Notes: generated from the sequence alone by a model not told the origin. Shown: positions 30,116-39,211, numbered from the stretch's first letter. The stretch is 64,000 nucleotides of DNA from JAHFPN01 sp963765745 (GCA_963765745.1 CAVXXM010000003.1:930001-994000), one strand, 5' to 3'. Made by a program: numbers and translations.

Positions 30116-31315
30116 CTATTCAGCGGCCGCCAGATCGCCCCTGCCCCGGCGGCGCAGCATGAAGAGGAGCAAGGCGATCCCCGCGAGCAGCAGGAACGGC
30201 ACGGCGAAGAGATTGACGCCGACCCAGCCGACGCCATGCAGCAGCGCGCCGGAAATCAGCGAGGTGACGACCACGGTGCCGAAAATCGTGAAATCGTTGA
30301 CACCTTGCACCTTGGCTTTTTCGGACGGGCGATACGCCTCGGTCAGCAGCGTCGTGCCGCCGATATAGGAGAAATTCCAGCCGATCCCGAGTAGCGTCAG
30401 CGCCGAGAGGTAATAGAGAAATTCGTTGCCCGAAAGCGCGATGGCCAAGTGGCCGGCGAGCAGCGCGACGCCCGCGAGCATGATCTTCGGCGCGCCGAAG
30501 CGCGCGATCAGCGTGCCGGTGAAAAACGACGGCACGAACATGCCGAGCACGTGCCATTGGATCACGGTCGCGGTCTCGCCGATACTGTGATGGTGAGCGG
30601 CCATGGCCAAAGGCGTTGCGGTCATCGCCAGATTCATCACGCCATAGCCGACCGCGGCGCCGACCAGCGCCACGATGAAGACCGGCTGGCGCATGATCTC
30701 CGATAGCGGCCGGGCCGGCTCGTTCACTTTCTCCTGCACGGGCGGCGGGATCCGGAGCAATATAATCAGCGCGGCGGCGACCAAGCACAGAATCACGATC
30801 ACCGCGTAGCTCGCCACGAACGTGCCGCTCGCAGCGGAGTCCTTGGTGAAGGACACGAGGTTCGGACCGGCGATAGCGGCAATGACGCCGCCAGTGAGCA
30901 CGTAAGAGATCGCGCGGCTCTTGAACTCGGCACTCGCTGCATCGGCTGCGGCAAAACGATAGAACTGCGCGAAGCCCATATTCACACCGTAAAAGACGTG
31001 GGCGAGGCAAAACAGCCAGAACGAACCTTGGACCAGCCCGGCGACCGCGAGTGCGGCGCCGGCCGCGCCGAACAGCGCCCCGAGCACGAAACCCGCCCGC
31101 CGGCCATAGCGCCCCATCATGAGCGAGGCCGGGATCGTCGCAATCATGGTGCCGATCATCAGCGCCGAAATCGGCAGCGTAGCCAGGCTCTTGTTGGCCG
31201 CCAGCATGTGGCCGGCGAGCCCGCCCGCGGTGATGATGACCACGGTGCCGGTCTGCACCAGCGCCTGACAGGCCAGGAGCAGCAGGACGTTTCGCTTTTC
31301 GCGAGGGGTCGGCAT
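30116..31315 (-). CDS. MFS transporter
   Basis: The 399-residue protein has about 12 membrane helices, the motif A variant MMGRYGRRAGFVLGALFG, NMGFAQFYRFAAAD, and GIGWNFSYIGGTTLLTEAY in the second half. It belongs to the major facilitator superfamily, but no residue pattern tells the substrate. It is convergent with the enoyl-CoA hydratase gene and divergent from the DHA2-type transporter, with a promoter gap of about 80 bases between the two transporters. Confidence 0.85.
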   Translation of the reverse strand: MPTPREKRNVLLLLACQALVQTGTVVIITAGGLAGHMLAANKSLATLPISALMIGTMIATIPASLMMGRYGRRAGFVLGALFGAAGAALAVAGLVQGSFWLFCLAHVFYGVNMGFAQFYRFAAADAASAEFKSRAISYVLTGGVIAAIAGPNLVSFTKDSAASGTFVASYAVIVILCLVAAALIILLRIPPPVQEKVNEPARPLSEIMRQPVFIVALVGAAVGYGVMNLAMTATPLAMAAHHHSIGETATVIQWHVLGMFVPSFFTGTLIARFGAPKIMLAGVALLAGHLAIALSGNEFLYYLSALTLLGIGWNFSYIGGTTLLTEAYRPSEKAKVQGVNDFTIFGTVVVTSLISGALLHGVGWVGVNLFAVPFLLLAGIALLLFMLRRRGRGDLAAAE

Positions 31316-31393
31316 GAATCGGCCTTTGCGGCGGACCCTATGCCATGTTTCGCGCCGCCTTGCGCTGCGCTATGACTTCGCACCCGCCGACTC

Positions 31394-32837
31394 GTGCCCA
31401 TGATCCCCAAATACGCCGTCGCCCCACTCATCGTCGCCAGCGCGCTGTTCATGGAGAACATCGACGCGACGGTGCTCACCACGTCGCTGCCGGCGATCGC
31501 CGCCGACCTCAAGGAAGACCCGATCGCGCTGAAACTGGCGCTGACGTCGTATCTGCTGTCGCTCGCGGTGTTCATCCCGGTATCGGGCTGGATGGCCGAC
31601 CGCTTCGGCGCGCGCACCGTGTTCCGCGCCGCCATCGTCGTATTCACGCTGGGCTCGGTCGCCTGCGGCTTCTCGCAGTCGCTGCTGGATTTCGTGCTGT
31701 TCCGCATGCTGCAGGGCCTGGGCGGCGCGATGATGGTGCCGGTCGGACGGCTGGTGATCGTGCGCACGGTGCCCAAGCATGAGCTCGTGTCCGCGCTCGC
31801 CTGGCTCGTGGTGCCCGCGCTGATGGGGCCGCTGATCGGGCCGCCGCTCGGCGGTTTCATCACCACCTATTTCCACTGGCGCTGGATTTTCTGGATCAAT
31901 ATCCCGATCGGAATCCTCGGACTGCTGCTGGCGTCGAAATTCATCGAGAATTTCCGCGAGAAGAACCCGCCCCCGCTCGATCTGCGCGGGCTCATGCTGC
32001 TCGGCTTGGGCCTTGCGGGCATAGCCTTCGGGCTGACCACGATTGGGCAAGGCCTGCTGCCAGTGAGCGTGGCCGTATTCATGCTCGCGGTCGGATCGGG
32101 GCTGGTCATTGCCTATGTGCTGCACGCGCGCACGACGAAGGCCCCGGTGCTGGACCTCAAGCTCCTTTCTGTTCCTACCTTTCGCGCCAGCATCATCGGC
32201 GGATCGCTGTTCCGGATCGGCATCGGGGCGATGGTGTTTCTCCTGCCGCTGCTGTTTCAGCTCGGCTTCGGGCTGACTGCGTTCGCGTCCGGCGCGCTCA
32301 CGTTCGCCGGCGCCATTGGCGCGATCCTGATGCGCGCGACCGCGACGCCGATTCTGCGGCGCTTCGGCATCAAACGCGTGGTCGTCTATAACGCGGCGAT
32401 CGCCGCCGGGCTGATCGCCGCCTGCGCGCTGTTCGTGCCGGGGGTGTCGCACACGTTCATCATCGCGCTGCTGCTGGTCGGCGGCTTCTTCCGCTCGCTG
32501 CAGTTCACCAGCATGAATTCGCTGGCCTATGCCGATCTCGAAGCGAAGTCGATGAGCCAGGCCACCAGCTTCACGAGCGTGGCGCAGCAGCTCTCGATCT
32601 CGGCCGGAGTCACGGTGGCCGCACTGGTGCTTGAGACGTTGCGCTACAGCCGCGGCGGCAGCGCGATTCTCGTCTCGGATTTCCAGATCGCGTTCCTGAT
32701 CGTGGGCGCGATTTCGCTGTCGCTGCGTCCTGTTCGTGCTTTGGCTGCCGAAGGACGCCGGTTCGGCGCTCACACGCCGCCCGGCCATCAAAGAGGCGGC
32801 AGCGGAGGCCGCGGCGGAAACCGACCGGCAGATCTAG
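31394..32837 (+). CDS. MFS transporter, DHA2 (EmrB/QacA) family (frameshift near the C-terminus)
   Basis: This is a 14-helix-type drug:H+ antiporter of about 480 residues. It has ENIDATVLTTSLPAIA in helix 1, GWMADRFGARTVFRAAI (motif A), RMLQGLGGAMMVPVGRLV and PALMGPLIGPPLGGFI (motif C). Near 32730 the last helix changes frame; the family-like end reads LFVLWLPKDAGSALTRRP and ends ETDRQI with a stop at 32835-32837. The span fits one inserted base. Uncorrected, the ORF would have an unrelated Gly/Arg-rich tail ending at 32863. No periplasmic adaptor gene is adjacent. Confidence 0.87.
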
Positions 32838-32981
32838 GCAGCGTACTCATAACTCGCGCTTGATGAGCGCCGGTTGGTCTATGTCTGTTTTGGAGCGCAT
32901 TACGAACTCAAGTCGGACGTCGCGCCGGGGCCGGGATGGGCCAGACGCAGACATTTTCCGCGAAGTCCAATGATTCCTCGC

Positions 32982-35021
32982 CTAGTGCCCTGATCCCGGC
33001 TCCACTTTGCCGTCGAAGATTTCGGGATTGGGCGGACCCTCGACCTGCAGGATTCCGACCAGCCCGCGCTCGAGGCGCGAGAGCGCATGATCGACCAGGA
33101 TGTAGTTGCCGGGAACGTCGAGCTTGAACTCCACGATCACGGCGCCGCCGGCGGGCACGGTCACGGTCTGTATCCCGCGCGCCGGCGGGCTCAGTACATC
33201 GGCGAAATTGTATACCCGGTCGAAAATTTCGCCGATCACGTGGAAGGAGGAGGTGTAGTTCGGTCCACCCACCCCGAAATAGATGCGGACAGTCTCGCCC
33301 ACCTTGGCCTGAAGCGGGTGCAGCTTGGAAAGCGCGCCGACAGAACCGTTGAAGACGAAATATTCGGGACGCTCGTTCAGAAGCTTCTCGACGCTGAACT
33401 CCTGACTGCCGCGCTGGCCGAACGCCGCTTCAGTATAGATCTCGCCCTGCATCACGTAGAATTCGCGATCAACCGGCGGCAGGCCGCCCTCGGGCTCGAC
33501 CAGGATCAGGCCGTACATGCCATTGGAGATGTGGTGCGCCACCATGGGCGTCGCGCAGTGATAGACGTACAGGCCCGGAACGAGCGCTTTGAACTTGAAG
33601 GACTTCTCTTGCCCCGGCTCGACCTGCGTGACGGCCGCACCGCCCCCCGGTCCGGTCGCGGCGTGGAAATCCACCGAGTGAATCATCGTGCTGTCAGCGG
33701 AATTCTTGACATGGACATCCAGCGTATCGCCGACGCGGACACGCAGCATCGGGCCCGGCACTTTTCCATTGAAGGTCCAGTAGCCGTACGTCGCTCCTTC
33801 CGCGAGGCGACCCTCCAGCTCAACGGCCAACAGATCGACGCGGATCGTTTGCGGCTCACGCTTGCCGACGGGCGGCGGAATCTCGGTCGATCTCAGCGCG
33901 ATATCGGCTTCCACGACCACCGCCGCGGGCGGCCTGGGCGTGACCAGGAATTGCCCTTGCATGCCGGCAAGCTGGTGACCGGGCACGCTGCAGAAGTAGA
34001 TGAAGTCGCCGGATCGCACGGCGCGGAAGACGAAGGTCGTGCTGGTGCCCTTGCCGGAAATCCGGGGCGACTTGGCGTCCTGGTCCGGGAAGACAATATC
34101 GTGCTCGGCGCCCTCGCCGTTCAACAACGTGACTTGCACGACCTGACCTTCGGCCGCCGACAGGATCGGATTCACCTGGCCGTCGATTGTGCCGCCGACG
34201 CCGAGATAGACCATCCGGCCTTCGGCGATGCCGGAACGCAACGTGTATCTGATATCCGGCAGGTAGCTGACGGCACGTTGCTCCGCCGAAGGGGCCGCCG
34301 CCGCCGGTTGCGCGGGTTGTGGCGCCGGCTGCGGGGCCACCGAAGGCGGCGTGCGCTGCGCGACGACCGGAGCGCCTGCCGGAGACGAGGTTGCTGCGAG
34401 ATACGCAATGACGTCTCGGCGCTCGCTGTCCGTCCTGAGCCCCGGAAACGGCATCCGGTTGCCCGGCACGATTTTCTGCGGATCGAGCAGGTAGGCATTG
34501 AGCGCCGCAAGATCCCAAACGATATTCGAGTTCTTGAGAGCCCGAGAGTAGTTGAAGTCGGGAACTTGGCCGGCTTTCTTGCCGACAATACCGGAGAGGC
34601 TCGGGCCCAACATCTTCTTGCCCGGCTCCAGGGAATGGCAGGCTTGGCATTTTCGGTAAACCTGCCGGCCAACAGCGACATCGCCAATAGCGGCGAGCGG
34701 GGCCGATGTCGAAACAGGCGTCGGTTCAGGTGCCCGTGTCTGAGGAGCCGCCTGCGACATTCGATCATGCTGCGCCAGCGCGGGCTGAGCGGCCGGCGGT
34801 CGCAATGTCTCGCCCGGCAGCGGCGCAGCAGGGCGACTCGCTGGAGGAGGCGCAAGGTCGGCGCGCGAGCGTGCCAGCTCGGACGTTGGCGCCTTGGACG
34901 CAAGCGGCTCACGCTCTTTCGAGGCCGGATAAGAGGCAAGAAACAGGCCGAGCACGATCGCGCATACAGCGATCCATAGAATGTACCAATCCCGGATTTT
35001 TCCGATGATCACGTGGCGCAA
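32982..35021 (-). CDS. nirK: Membrane-anchored four-module copper nitrite reductase (cytochrome c-cupredoxin-NirK fusion)
   Basis: The 679-residue protein joins several redox modules. Residues 12-30 form a membrane anchor, and a Pro/Ala linker follows. A class I cytochrome c domain (about 113-212) binds heme through C125-x-x-C128-H129, with M190 as probable axial ligand. A second Pro-rich linker leads to a cupredoxin domain (about 265-360) with H307, C344, H349 and M354 as type 1 copper ligands. The last 300 residues are an AniA-like NirK. Its type 1 ligands are H448, C489, H497 and M502. Its type 2 ligands are H453, H488 and H645, and the catalytic pair is D451 and H594. All copper and heme ligands expected for activity are present. 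It would reduce nitrite to NO in the periplasm, with heme and cupredoxin as built-in electron relays. An FNR-like box lies upstream. No nirV or other denitrification gene is adjacent. Confidence 0.92.
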   Translation of the reverse strand: MRHVIIGKIRDWYILWIAVCAIVLGLFLASYPASKEREPLASKAPTSELARSRADLAPPPASRPAAPLPGETLRPPAAQPALAQHDRMSQAAPQTRAPEPTPVSTSAPLAAIGDVAVGRQVYRKCQACHSLEPGKKMLGPSLSGIVGKKAGQVPDFNYSRALKNSNIVWDLAALNAYLLDPQKIVPGNRMPFPGLRTDSERRDVIAYLAATSSPAGAPVVAQRTPPSVAPQPAPQPAQPAAAAPSAEQRAVSYLPDIRYTLRSGIAEGRMVYLGVGGTIDGQVNPILSAAEGQVVQVTLLNGEGAEHDIVFPDQDAKSPRISGKGTSTTFVFRAVRSGDFIYFCSVPGHQLAGMQGQFLVTPRPPAAVVVEADIALRSTEIPPPVGKREPQTIRVDLLAVELEGRLAEGATYGYWTFNGKVPGPMLRVRVGDTLDVHVKNSADSTMIHSVDFHAATGPGGGAAVTQVEPGQEKSFKFKALVPGLYVYHCATPMVAHHISNGMYGLILVEPEGGLPPVDREFYVMQGEIYTEAAFGQRGSQEFSVEKLLNERPEYFVFNGSVGALSKLHPLQAKVGETVRIYFGVGGPNYTSSFHVIGEIFDRVYNFADVLSPPARGIQTVTVPAGGAVIVEFKLDVPGNYILVDHALSRLERGLVGILQVEGPPNPEIFDGKVEPGSGH

Positions 35022-35169
35022 TGGAATACCTCCCCAGCCAAACGGTCGAGTGCTCCATTCGGTTCCAACGGTTTTGGAGTAGCCGCTACGGTCGATGGCC
35101 GTTCGAAACGACCCTCTATGTGGGCCATAGCGAGATCATTTTCGTGTGCACCCCCCCTCTCCCTTGATT

Positions 35170-35211
35170 CAATTACTCAATTCTGGACCGATTACACTTG
35201 AGCAAAGTCAA
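35170..35211 (-). promoter_or_regulatory. FNR/FixK/NnrR-type promoter upstream of nirK
   Basis: TTGAGCAAAGTCAA (35198-35211) fits the TTGA-N6-TCAA dyad of FNR/FixK/NnrR regulators, and more strictly TTG-N8-CAA. On the minus strand a TAATTG -10-like hexamer (35170-35175) lies at the distance expected if the box is centred about 41 bases before the start of transcription. The leader would be about 140 bases. This is inferred from the pattern and fits control by low oxygen or NO. Confidence 0.55.
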
Positions 35212-35301
35212 GCGATCCCCCTCCACCCGAATAAGCGGCCCTCCTTGCAGCATTTTTTTAAACACGACGAATGGCCGCGATGGCGAGAAAGAAACCTACG
35301 G

Positions 35302-35991
35302 CTAAAAAAGATTATCGTGGTTCGCGCCGCGGAAGCCCTTGGCCAGCACATAGAGCTCGGCGGAGCCAGTGCGGCTCGCGGGCGGCTTCACGTGCTTGAC
35401 GCTCGCATATTCGCGCTTGAGTTCGGCGAGCAGCGCGGTCTCGGTGCCGCCCTGGATGACCTTGGCGAGAAAAGCGCCACCCGGCGCCAGCACCTCGCGA
35501 GCGAACACAGCCGCGGCCTCGATCAGCGCGACGATGCGCAGGTGATCGGTCTTGCGGTGGCCGGTGGCGTTGGCCGCCATGTCGCACAGCACGACGTCGG
35601 CCTTGCCGCCGAGCATTTCCCGCAATCGCCCCGGGGCGGCGGGATCGAGAAAATCGAGCCGCAGAAACTCGACCCCTGGCATGGGCGCCATTTCCTGGAT
35701 GTCGATGGCGATTATGCGACCCCTGCCCTCGGCCGCGCCGATGCGCTCGGCGGCGATCTGGCTCCAGCCGCCGGGCGCAGCGCCGAGATCGATCACCCGC
35801 CCGCCGGGCTTGAGCAGACGATGCTTGTCGTCGATCTCCGCGAGCTTATAGGCCGCCCGCGAGCGATACCCTTCACGCTTGGCGCGGCGCACATAGGGAT
35901 CGTTGATTTGGCGCTGCAGCCAGGCGCGCGACGACACGCTGCGCCCGCGCGCAGGGCGCAGCTTGGTGCGGCCGCGCTCGCCGGCGCTCAT
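35302..35991 (-). CDS. rlmE: 23S rRNA (uridine-2'-O)-methyltransferase RlmE (FtsJ/RrmJ)
   Basis: RlmE methylates U2552 of 23S rRNA. The 229-residue protein has the basic N-terminus common in alphaproteobacteria, SRAAYKLAEIDDKHRLL (catalytic Lys), the SAM site VIDLGAAPGGWSQIA, DVVLCDMAANATGHRKTDH (catalytic Asp) and FLAKVIQGG (second Lys), with SRTGSAELYVLAKGF near the end. Its start overlaps the end of the Ppx/GppA gene by four bases, so the two are probably translated together. Confidence 0.93.
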   Translation of the reverse strand: MSAGERGRTKLRPARGRSVSSRAWLQRQINDPYVRRAKREGYRSRAAYKLAEIDDKHRLLKPGGRVIDLGAAPGGWSQIAAERIGAAEGRGRIIAIDIQEMAPMPGVEFLRLDFLDPAAPGRLREMLGGKADVVLCDMAANATGHRKTDHLRIVALIEAAAVFAREVLAPGGAFLAKVIQGGTETALLAELKREYASVKHVKPPASRTGSAELYVLAKGFRGANHDNLF

Positions 35992-37091
35992 TGCGCGGCC
36001 CGCGGCGCCCAGGCGCCGGCGGCGCGCATGAGCTCGATCAGCATGCCTTCACGCAGTCCGCGGTCGGCGACCCGGAGGCGCTCAAAGGGAAAAACGCGGC
36101 GGATCGCCTCCAAAATAGCGCAGCCGGCCAGCACCAGGTCGGCGCGCTCGGCGCCGATGCATGGATTAGCCACGCGCTCCTCGTAGCTGGTGCGCGCGAG
36201 CTGCTCGACCACTTCGGTGACCTGGCGCGCATCGAGCCACAGGCCGTCGACGCGCTTGCGGTCATAGCGCTCGAGTTTGAGATGCACGCCGGCGATGGTG
36301 GTGACCGTGCCGGAGGTGCCCAGAAGATGCATGCCGTGCCCGCCGTTGGTTCCGGTGCGGGCGGCGAACTCGGCAATGGCGGGCTCGGCCTCGCCGATCA
36401 TGGCGGCGAAGGTTTCGGCGCTCACCCGCTCGCCGCCATGACGCTCCGCCAGCGTCACGACGCCGAGCGGCAGCGAGACCCAGTCGCGCACCGATGCGCT
36501 GGGCGGCCCGCGATCGACCGCGCTGGCGCGGCCGAGCCAGGCCAGTTCCGAGGAGCCGCCGCCGATGTCGAACAGGATGGCGCCTTCGGCCGCCGGATCG
36601 AGCAGCGAAGCGCAGCCGCGCGCGGCGAGCGCCGCCTCGGTGCCGCGCTCCACGATTTCGAGCTCGAGTCCGGTTTCCTGGCGGACGCGCGCGAGGAATT
36701 GCTCGCCGTTTTCCGCGGCGCGGCAAGCTTCGGTGGCGATCAGGCGCGAGCCGGCGACGCTATGTTGCTTAAGCTTGCCGGCGCAGATGCGGAGCGCACC
36801 GATGGCGCGATCCATCGCGCCATCCGCGAGTTTACCGGTACGCGACAGCCCCTCGCCCAGCCGCACGATGCGCGAGAACGAGTCGACCACGCGGAAGGCT
36901 TCGCCGGTCGGCTGCGCCACCAGCAGACGGCAGTTATTGGTGCCGAGGTCGAGCGCCGCATAGAGCCGGCCATGCCCGCCATGGCCGCGCGCCGCGCCGT
37001 GTCGCCCATGCTCGCGCCAGCGCCGATGGCGCTTGCGCCTTCGCGCCGATCCGCTGGGCGCAGGCACGCCCGCGCGCGGCTCGTCCGTCAT
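35988..37091 (-). CDS. Ppx/GppA family phosphatase
   Basis: The 367-residue protein belongs to the exopolyphosphatase/guanosine pentaphosphatase family, which removes phosphate from polyphosphate or pppGpp. After a basic, His- and Gly-rich N-terminus (about 45 residues, not conserved in the family) come the ASKHA motifs YAALDLGTNNCRLLVA, IATEACRAAENGEQFL, GAILFDIGGGSSELAWLG and LLGTSGTVTTIAGVHL. It lacks the C-terminal HD domain of long Ppx proteins. The pairing with rlmE is common in rhizobia. Whether polyphosphate or pppGpp is the substrate cannot be decided here. Confidence 0.9.
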   Translation of the reverse strand: MTDEPRAGVPAPSGSARRRKRHRRWREHGRHGAARGHGGHGRLYAALDLGTNNCRLLVAQPTGEAFRVVDSFSRIVRLGEGLSRTGKLADGAMDRAIGALRICAGKLKQHSVAGSRLIATEACRAAENGEQFLARVRQETGLELEIVERGTEAALAARGCASLLDPAAEGAILFDIGGGSSELAWLGRASAVDRGPPSASVRDWVSLPLGVVTLAERHGGERVSAETFAAMIGEAEPAIAEFAARTGTNGGHGMHLLGTSGTVTTIAGVHLKLERYDRKRVDGLWLDARQVTEVVEQLARTSYEERVANPCIGAERADLVLAGCAILEAIRRVFPFERLRVADRGLREGMLIELMRAAGAWAPRAAQ

Positions 37092-37270
37092 GACGGTCCT
37101 TTCCCGCGCCGCCGGAGCCTAAGCTCGACGGCGTGCGCGGTAATCCTCTGTTTCTCAGTTGGAGTCAGTTTAACAAGAGCGGGCGACTTCGCAACCCGCG
37201 CGTTGAGCACGGTCCTTGCAACCGCAGCGCGGGACCCATAGCTTGAAGCGCGCGGGGCCCGAGGCGCTTC

Positions 37271-38059
37271 ATGCCGATGGAATTCACAGGCAAGATCGTT
37301 GTCGTCACCGGCGGCAGCCGGGGCATCGGCCGCGCCATTGCCGCAGCTTTCGCCCGTGAAGGTGCGCAGACCGTCATCGCCGCCGCCTCCGAGAAAAATC
37401 TGGCCGCCGCCGCCGACGCGATCGAAAAGTCCGGCGCCGCGCGACCCCTCACCTTTGCCGGAGATTTGCGCAAACCCGAGACTTGCGAGGCATTGTTCCG
37501 CCAAGTCGAGCAGCAGTACGGCCGCTGCAACATCCTCGTGCATTCGGCGGGCGCGGCACGCGGCGGCGCGTTTCTCGAACTCTCAGACGAGGCCTGGACC
37601 GACGGCTTCGCGCTGAAATTCCTGTCCGCCGTGCGCCTGTCGCGGCTGTTCTGGCCAATGCTGAAACTGAGCAAGGGACACGTGCTTGCGGTGGTCGGCG
37701 GCGCGGCCCGCACGCCGGACCCGATGTTCACGATCGGCGGCTCGGTGAACGCAGCCATGGCCAATTTCGCGAAGGCGCTGGCCGGCCTCGGCAAGCGCGA
37801 AGGCGTGAACGTCAACTCGATCCATCCGGGGCTCACGGAGACCGACCGGGTTACCAATCTGTTCCGTACGCGCGCCGCAGCCGAAGGCATCTCGATCGAG
37901 AACGCCGTGGAGAAGGCGCTCGCGGCTCAGGGCATCGCGCGCATCGGCAAGCCCGAGGACGTCGCGGAGCTTGCGCTGTTCCTGTGCAGCGAACGGGCGC
38001 GGCACATCCAGGGCACCGCGATCGCGGTCGATGGCGGCGCGACACCGGGGTTCTACTAG
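37271..38059 (+). CDS. SDR-fold protein without the Ser-Tyr-Lys catalytic set
   Basis: The 262-residue protein has a clear Rossmann fold and dinucleotide motif (VVTGGSRGIGRAIA, 12-25) and HSAG (91-94), and ends with the usual HIQGTAIAVDGG. The YxxxK motif position, however, reads GGSVN: residue 156 is Gly where Tyr is expected, and residue 160 is Asn where Lys is expected. The catalytic Ser region reads VVGGAA. The enzyme is therefore unlikely to use the normal SDR mechanism and may bind a cofactor or substrate for another purpose. A strong hairpin terminator follows. Confidence 0.85.
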   Translation: MPMEFTGKIVVVTGGSRGIGRAIAAAFAREGAQTVIAAASEKNLAAAADAIEKSGAARPLTFAGDLRKPETCEALFRQVEQQYGRCNILVHSAGAARGGAFLELSDEAWTDGFALKFLSAVRLSRLFWPMLKLSKGHVLAVVGGAARTPDPMFTIGGSVNAAMANFAKALAGLGKREGVNVNSIHPGLTETDRVTNLFRTRAAAEGISIENAVEKALAAQGIARIGKPEDVAELALFLCSERARHIQGTAIAVDGGATPGFY

Positions 38060-38068
38060 AAACGAAAA

Positions 38069-38095
38069 CGGCCGGCCCGAAGGCCGGCCGCTTTG
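38069..38095. terminator. Bidirectional intrinsic terminator
   Basis: A perfect nine-base stem, CGGCCGGCC/GGCCGGCCG with a CGAA loop (38069-38090), is followed by CTTT on the plus strand and by TTTTCG on the minus strand. It lies between two convergent genes and can serve both. Confidence 0.8.
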
Positions 38096-38096
38096 C

Positions 38097-38408
38097 TCAG
38101 GTCCGCCGCTTCTCAGTCAGAGCTGGCACTGGAACCCGGGTTTTCCGCCTCGGCGCGGCGGAACTGATCTCATCTTCCGCATTGCGATTGGCGCGAACCG
38201 TTCGGCGATCCACCGCGAAGCCGGAACCTGGAGTGGCGCCGGCGGTCGTCACAGTCTGCGGGGCCGTGGCCGCGGCCACGTCGAACCAAGTGCCGAAGAC
38301 CGGCTCGTGGTTGGCGATGGAATCCGGCGCTGCTTCCTCGGCGAGGCCGAAGGCCGATGTGCCGGCCGCGAGAACCGCGGCGAGCGCGAGGGTCTTGATG
38401 ATACGCAT
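38097..38408 (-). CDS. Small exported protein of unknown function
   Basis: The 103-residue protein has a typical signal peptide (MRIIKTLALAAVLAAGTSAFG) and a short mature part of about 80 residues containing NHEPVFGTWFDVAAA and a basic C-terminus. There are no cysteines. An AGGAGAG ribosome-binding site lies upstream of the start. I do not recognise the family. It is convergent with the SDR-like gene and shares the terminator. Confidence 0.65.
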   Translation of the reverse strand: MRIIKTLALAAVLAAGTSAFGLAEEAAPDSIANHEPVFGTWFDVAAATAPQTVTTAGATPGSGFAVDRRTVRANRNAEDEISSAAPRRKTRVPVPALTEKRRT

Positions 38409-38479
38409 TATAACTCTCCTGCAGGGTTGAACGATGCAGGCAACCTAGAAGGGCAAATCGCAATGAAATCGTAAGCGGC

Positions 38480-38516
38480 TTGACGAACTGGGAGTGTCGG
38501 CAACAATCTGTTGCCG
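38480..38516 (+). promoter_or_regulatory. Possible promoter with palindromic operator upstream of the PNPOx-like gene
   Basis: A TTGACG hexamer (38480-38485) is followed by a perfect inverted repeat, CGGCAAC-AATCT-GTTGCCG (38498-38516), that overlaps the expected -10 position. This is the arrangement of a repressor-controlled promoter. The -10 itself is weak, so this is a suggestion only. The regulator is not known. Confidence 0.3.
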
Positions 38517-38608
38517 ATGCAGCGACGATTGAGGAAAATTTTCGCGCGAATGATACCGACGACGTTATCGTTTCAACAAAACTCTGCCGCCAGCCAGAGG
38601 AGGCACAC

Positions 38609-39211
38609 ATGCCCAATTCCATCATGTATCACGAGGGCAACCGGCGCCTGCAGGACGAATTCGACAGCCGCAGGATCTCCGACCGGCTGGAAGAAAAGCT
38701 AACGCGCACCCGATTCAGCGACGAGGACAAGGCATTTGTCGAAAATTCGATCTTTTTCTTCATCGCCACCGCCGACGCCGAAGGACGGCCGGATTGCTCG
38801 TTCAAGGGCGGCGCGCCCGGCTTCGTGCGTGTGAGCGCGCCCGACGAGATCGTGTTTCCGGACTATGACGGCAACGGCATGTTCAAGAGTCTGGGCAATA
38901 TCGAGATCAATCCGAATGTCGGCCTCTTGTTCGTCGATTTCTTCAAGCCCAAGCGCCTGCGCGTCAACGGCACCGCCTCGGTGCGGCGCGACGATCCGCT
39001 GCTGCAGCACACCGTCGGCGCGCAGCTCATCGTGCGCGTCAAGGCGCGAGCGATTTTTCCCAATTGCCCGCGTTATATCCCGACGCTGCAGCTCGTGGAG
39101 CCTTCGAAATATGCGCCGCAGCCCGGCGCGGATTTCCCGGAGCCAGGCTGGAAGAGCTTCCCGGACTTCGCGCCGGTCATGCACCCGCGGCAGCCGACCT
39201 ATAAGGGCTAG
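38609..39211 (+). CDS. Pyridoxamine 5'-phosphate oxidase-like FMN-binding protein
   Basis: The 200-residue protein shows the split-barrel FMN fold: FVENSIFFFIATADAEGRPDCSFKGG, FPDYDGNGMFKSLGNIEINPNVGLLFVDF and RLRVNGTASVRRDDP. Such proteins are flavin- or F420-dependent oxidoreductases or general flavin binders; this one lacks the C-terminal PNPOx dimerisation domain. The start at 38609 has a strong AGAGGAGG site; an earlier open stretch of 43 codons does not look coding. Its end overlaps the convergent dehydrogenase gene by four bases. Confidence 0.85.
   Translation: MPNSIMYHEGNRRLQDEFDSRRISDRLEEKLTRTRFSDEDKAFVENSIFFFIATADAEGRPDCSFKGGAPGFVRVSAPDEIVFPDYDGNGMFKSLGNIEINPNVGLLFVDFFKPKRLRVNGTASVRRDDPLLQHTVGAQLIVRVKARAIFPNCPRYIPTLQLVEPSKYAPQPGADFPEPGWKSFPDFAPVMHPRQPTYKG

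Noticed and set aside
31370..32791. A 473-codon open frame on the minus strand
   Set aside because: It is antisense to the DHA2 transporter; its Arg/Glu/Gln-rich content is a by-product of GC skew.
33087..34979. A 630-codon open frame on the plus strand
   Set aside because: It is the complement of the nitrite reductase gene and shows no protein-like pattern.
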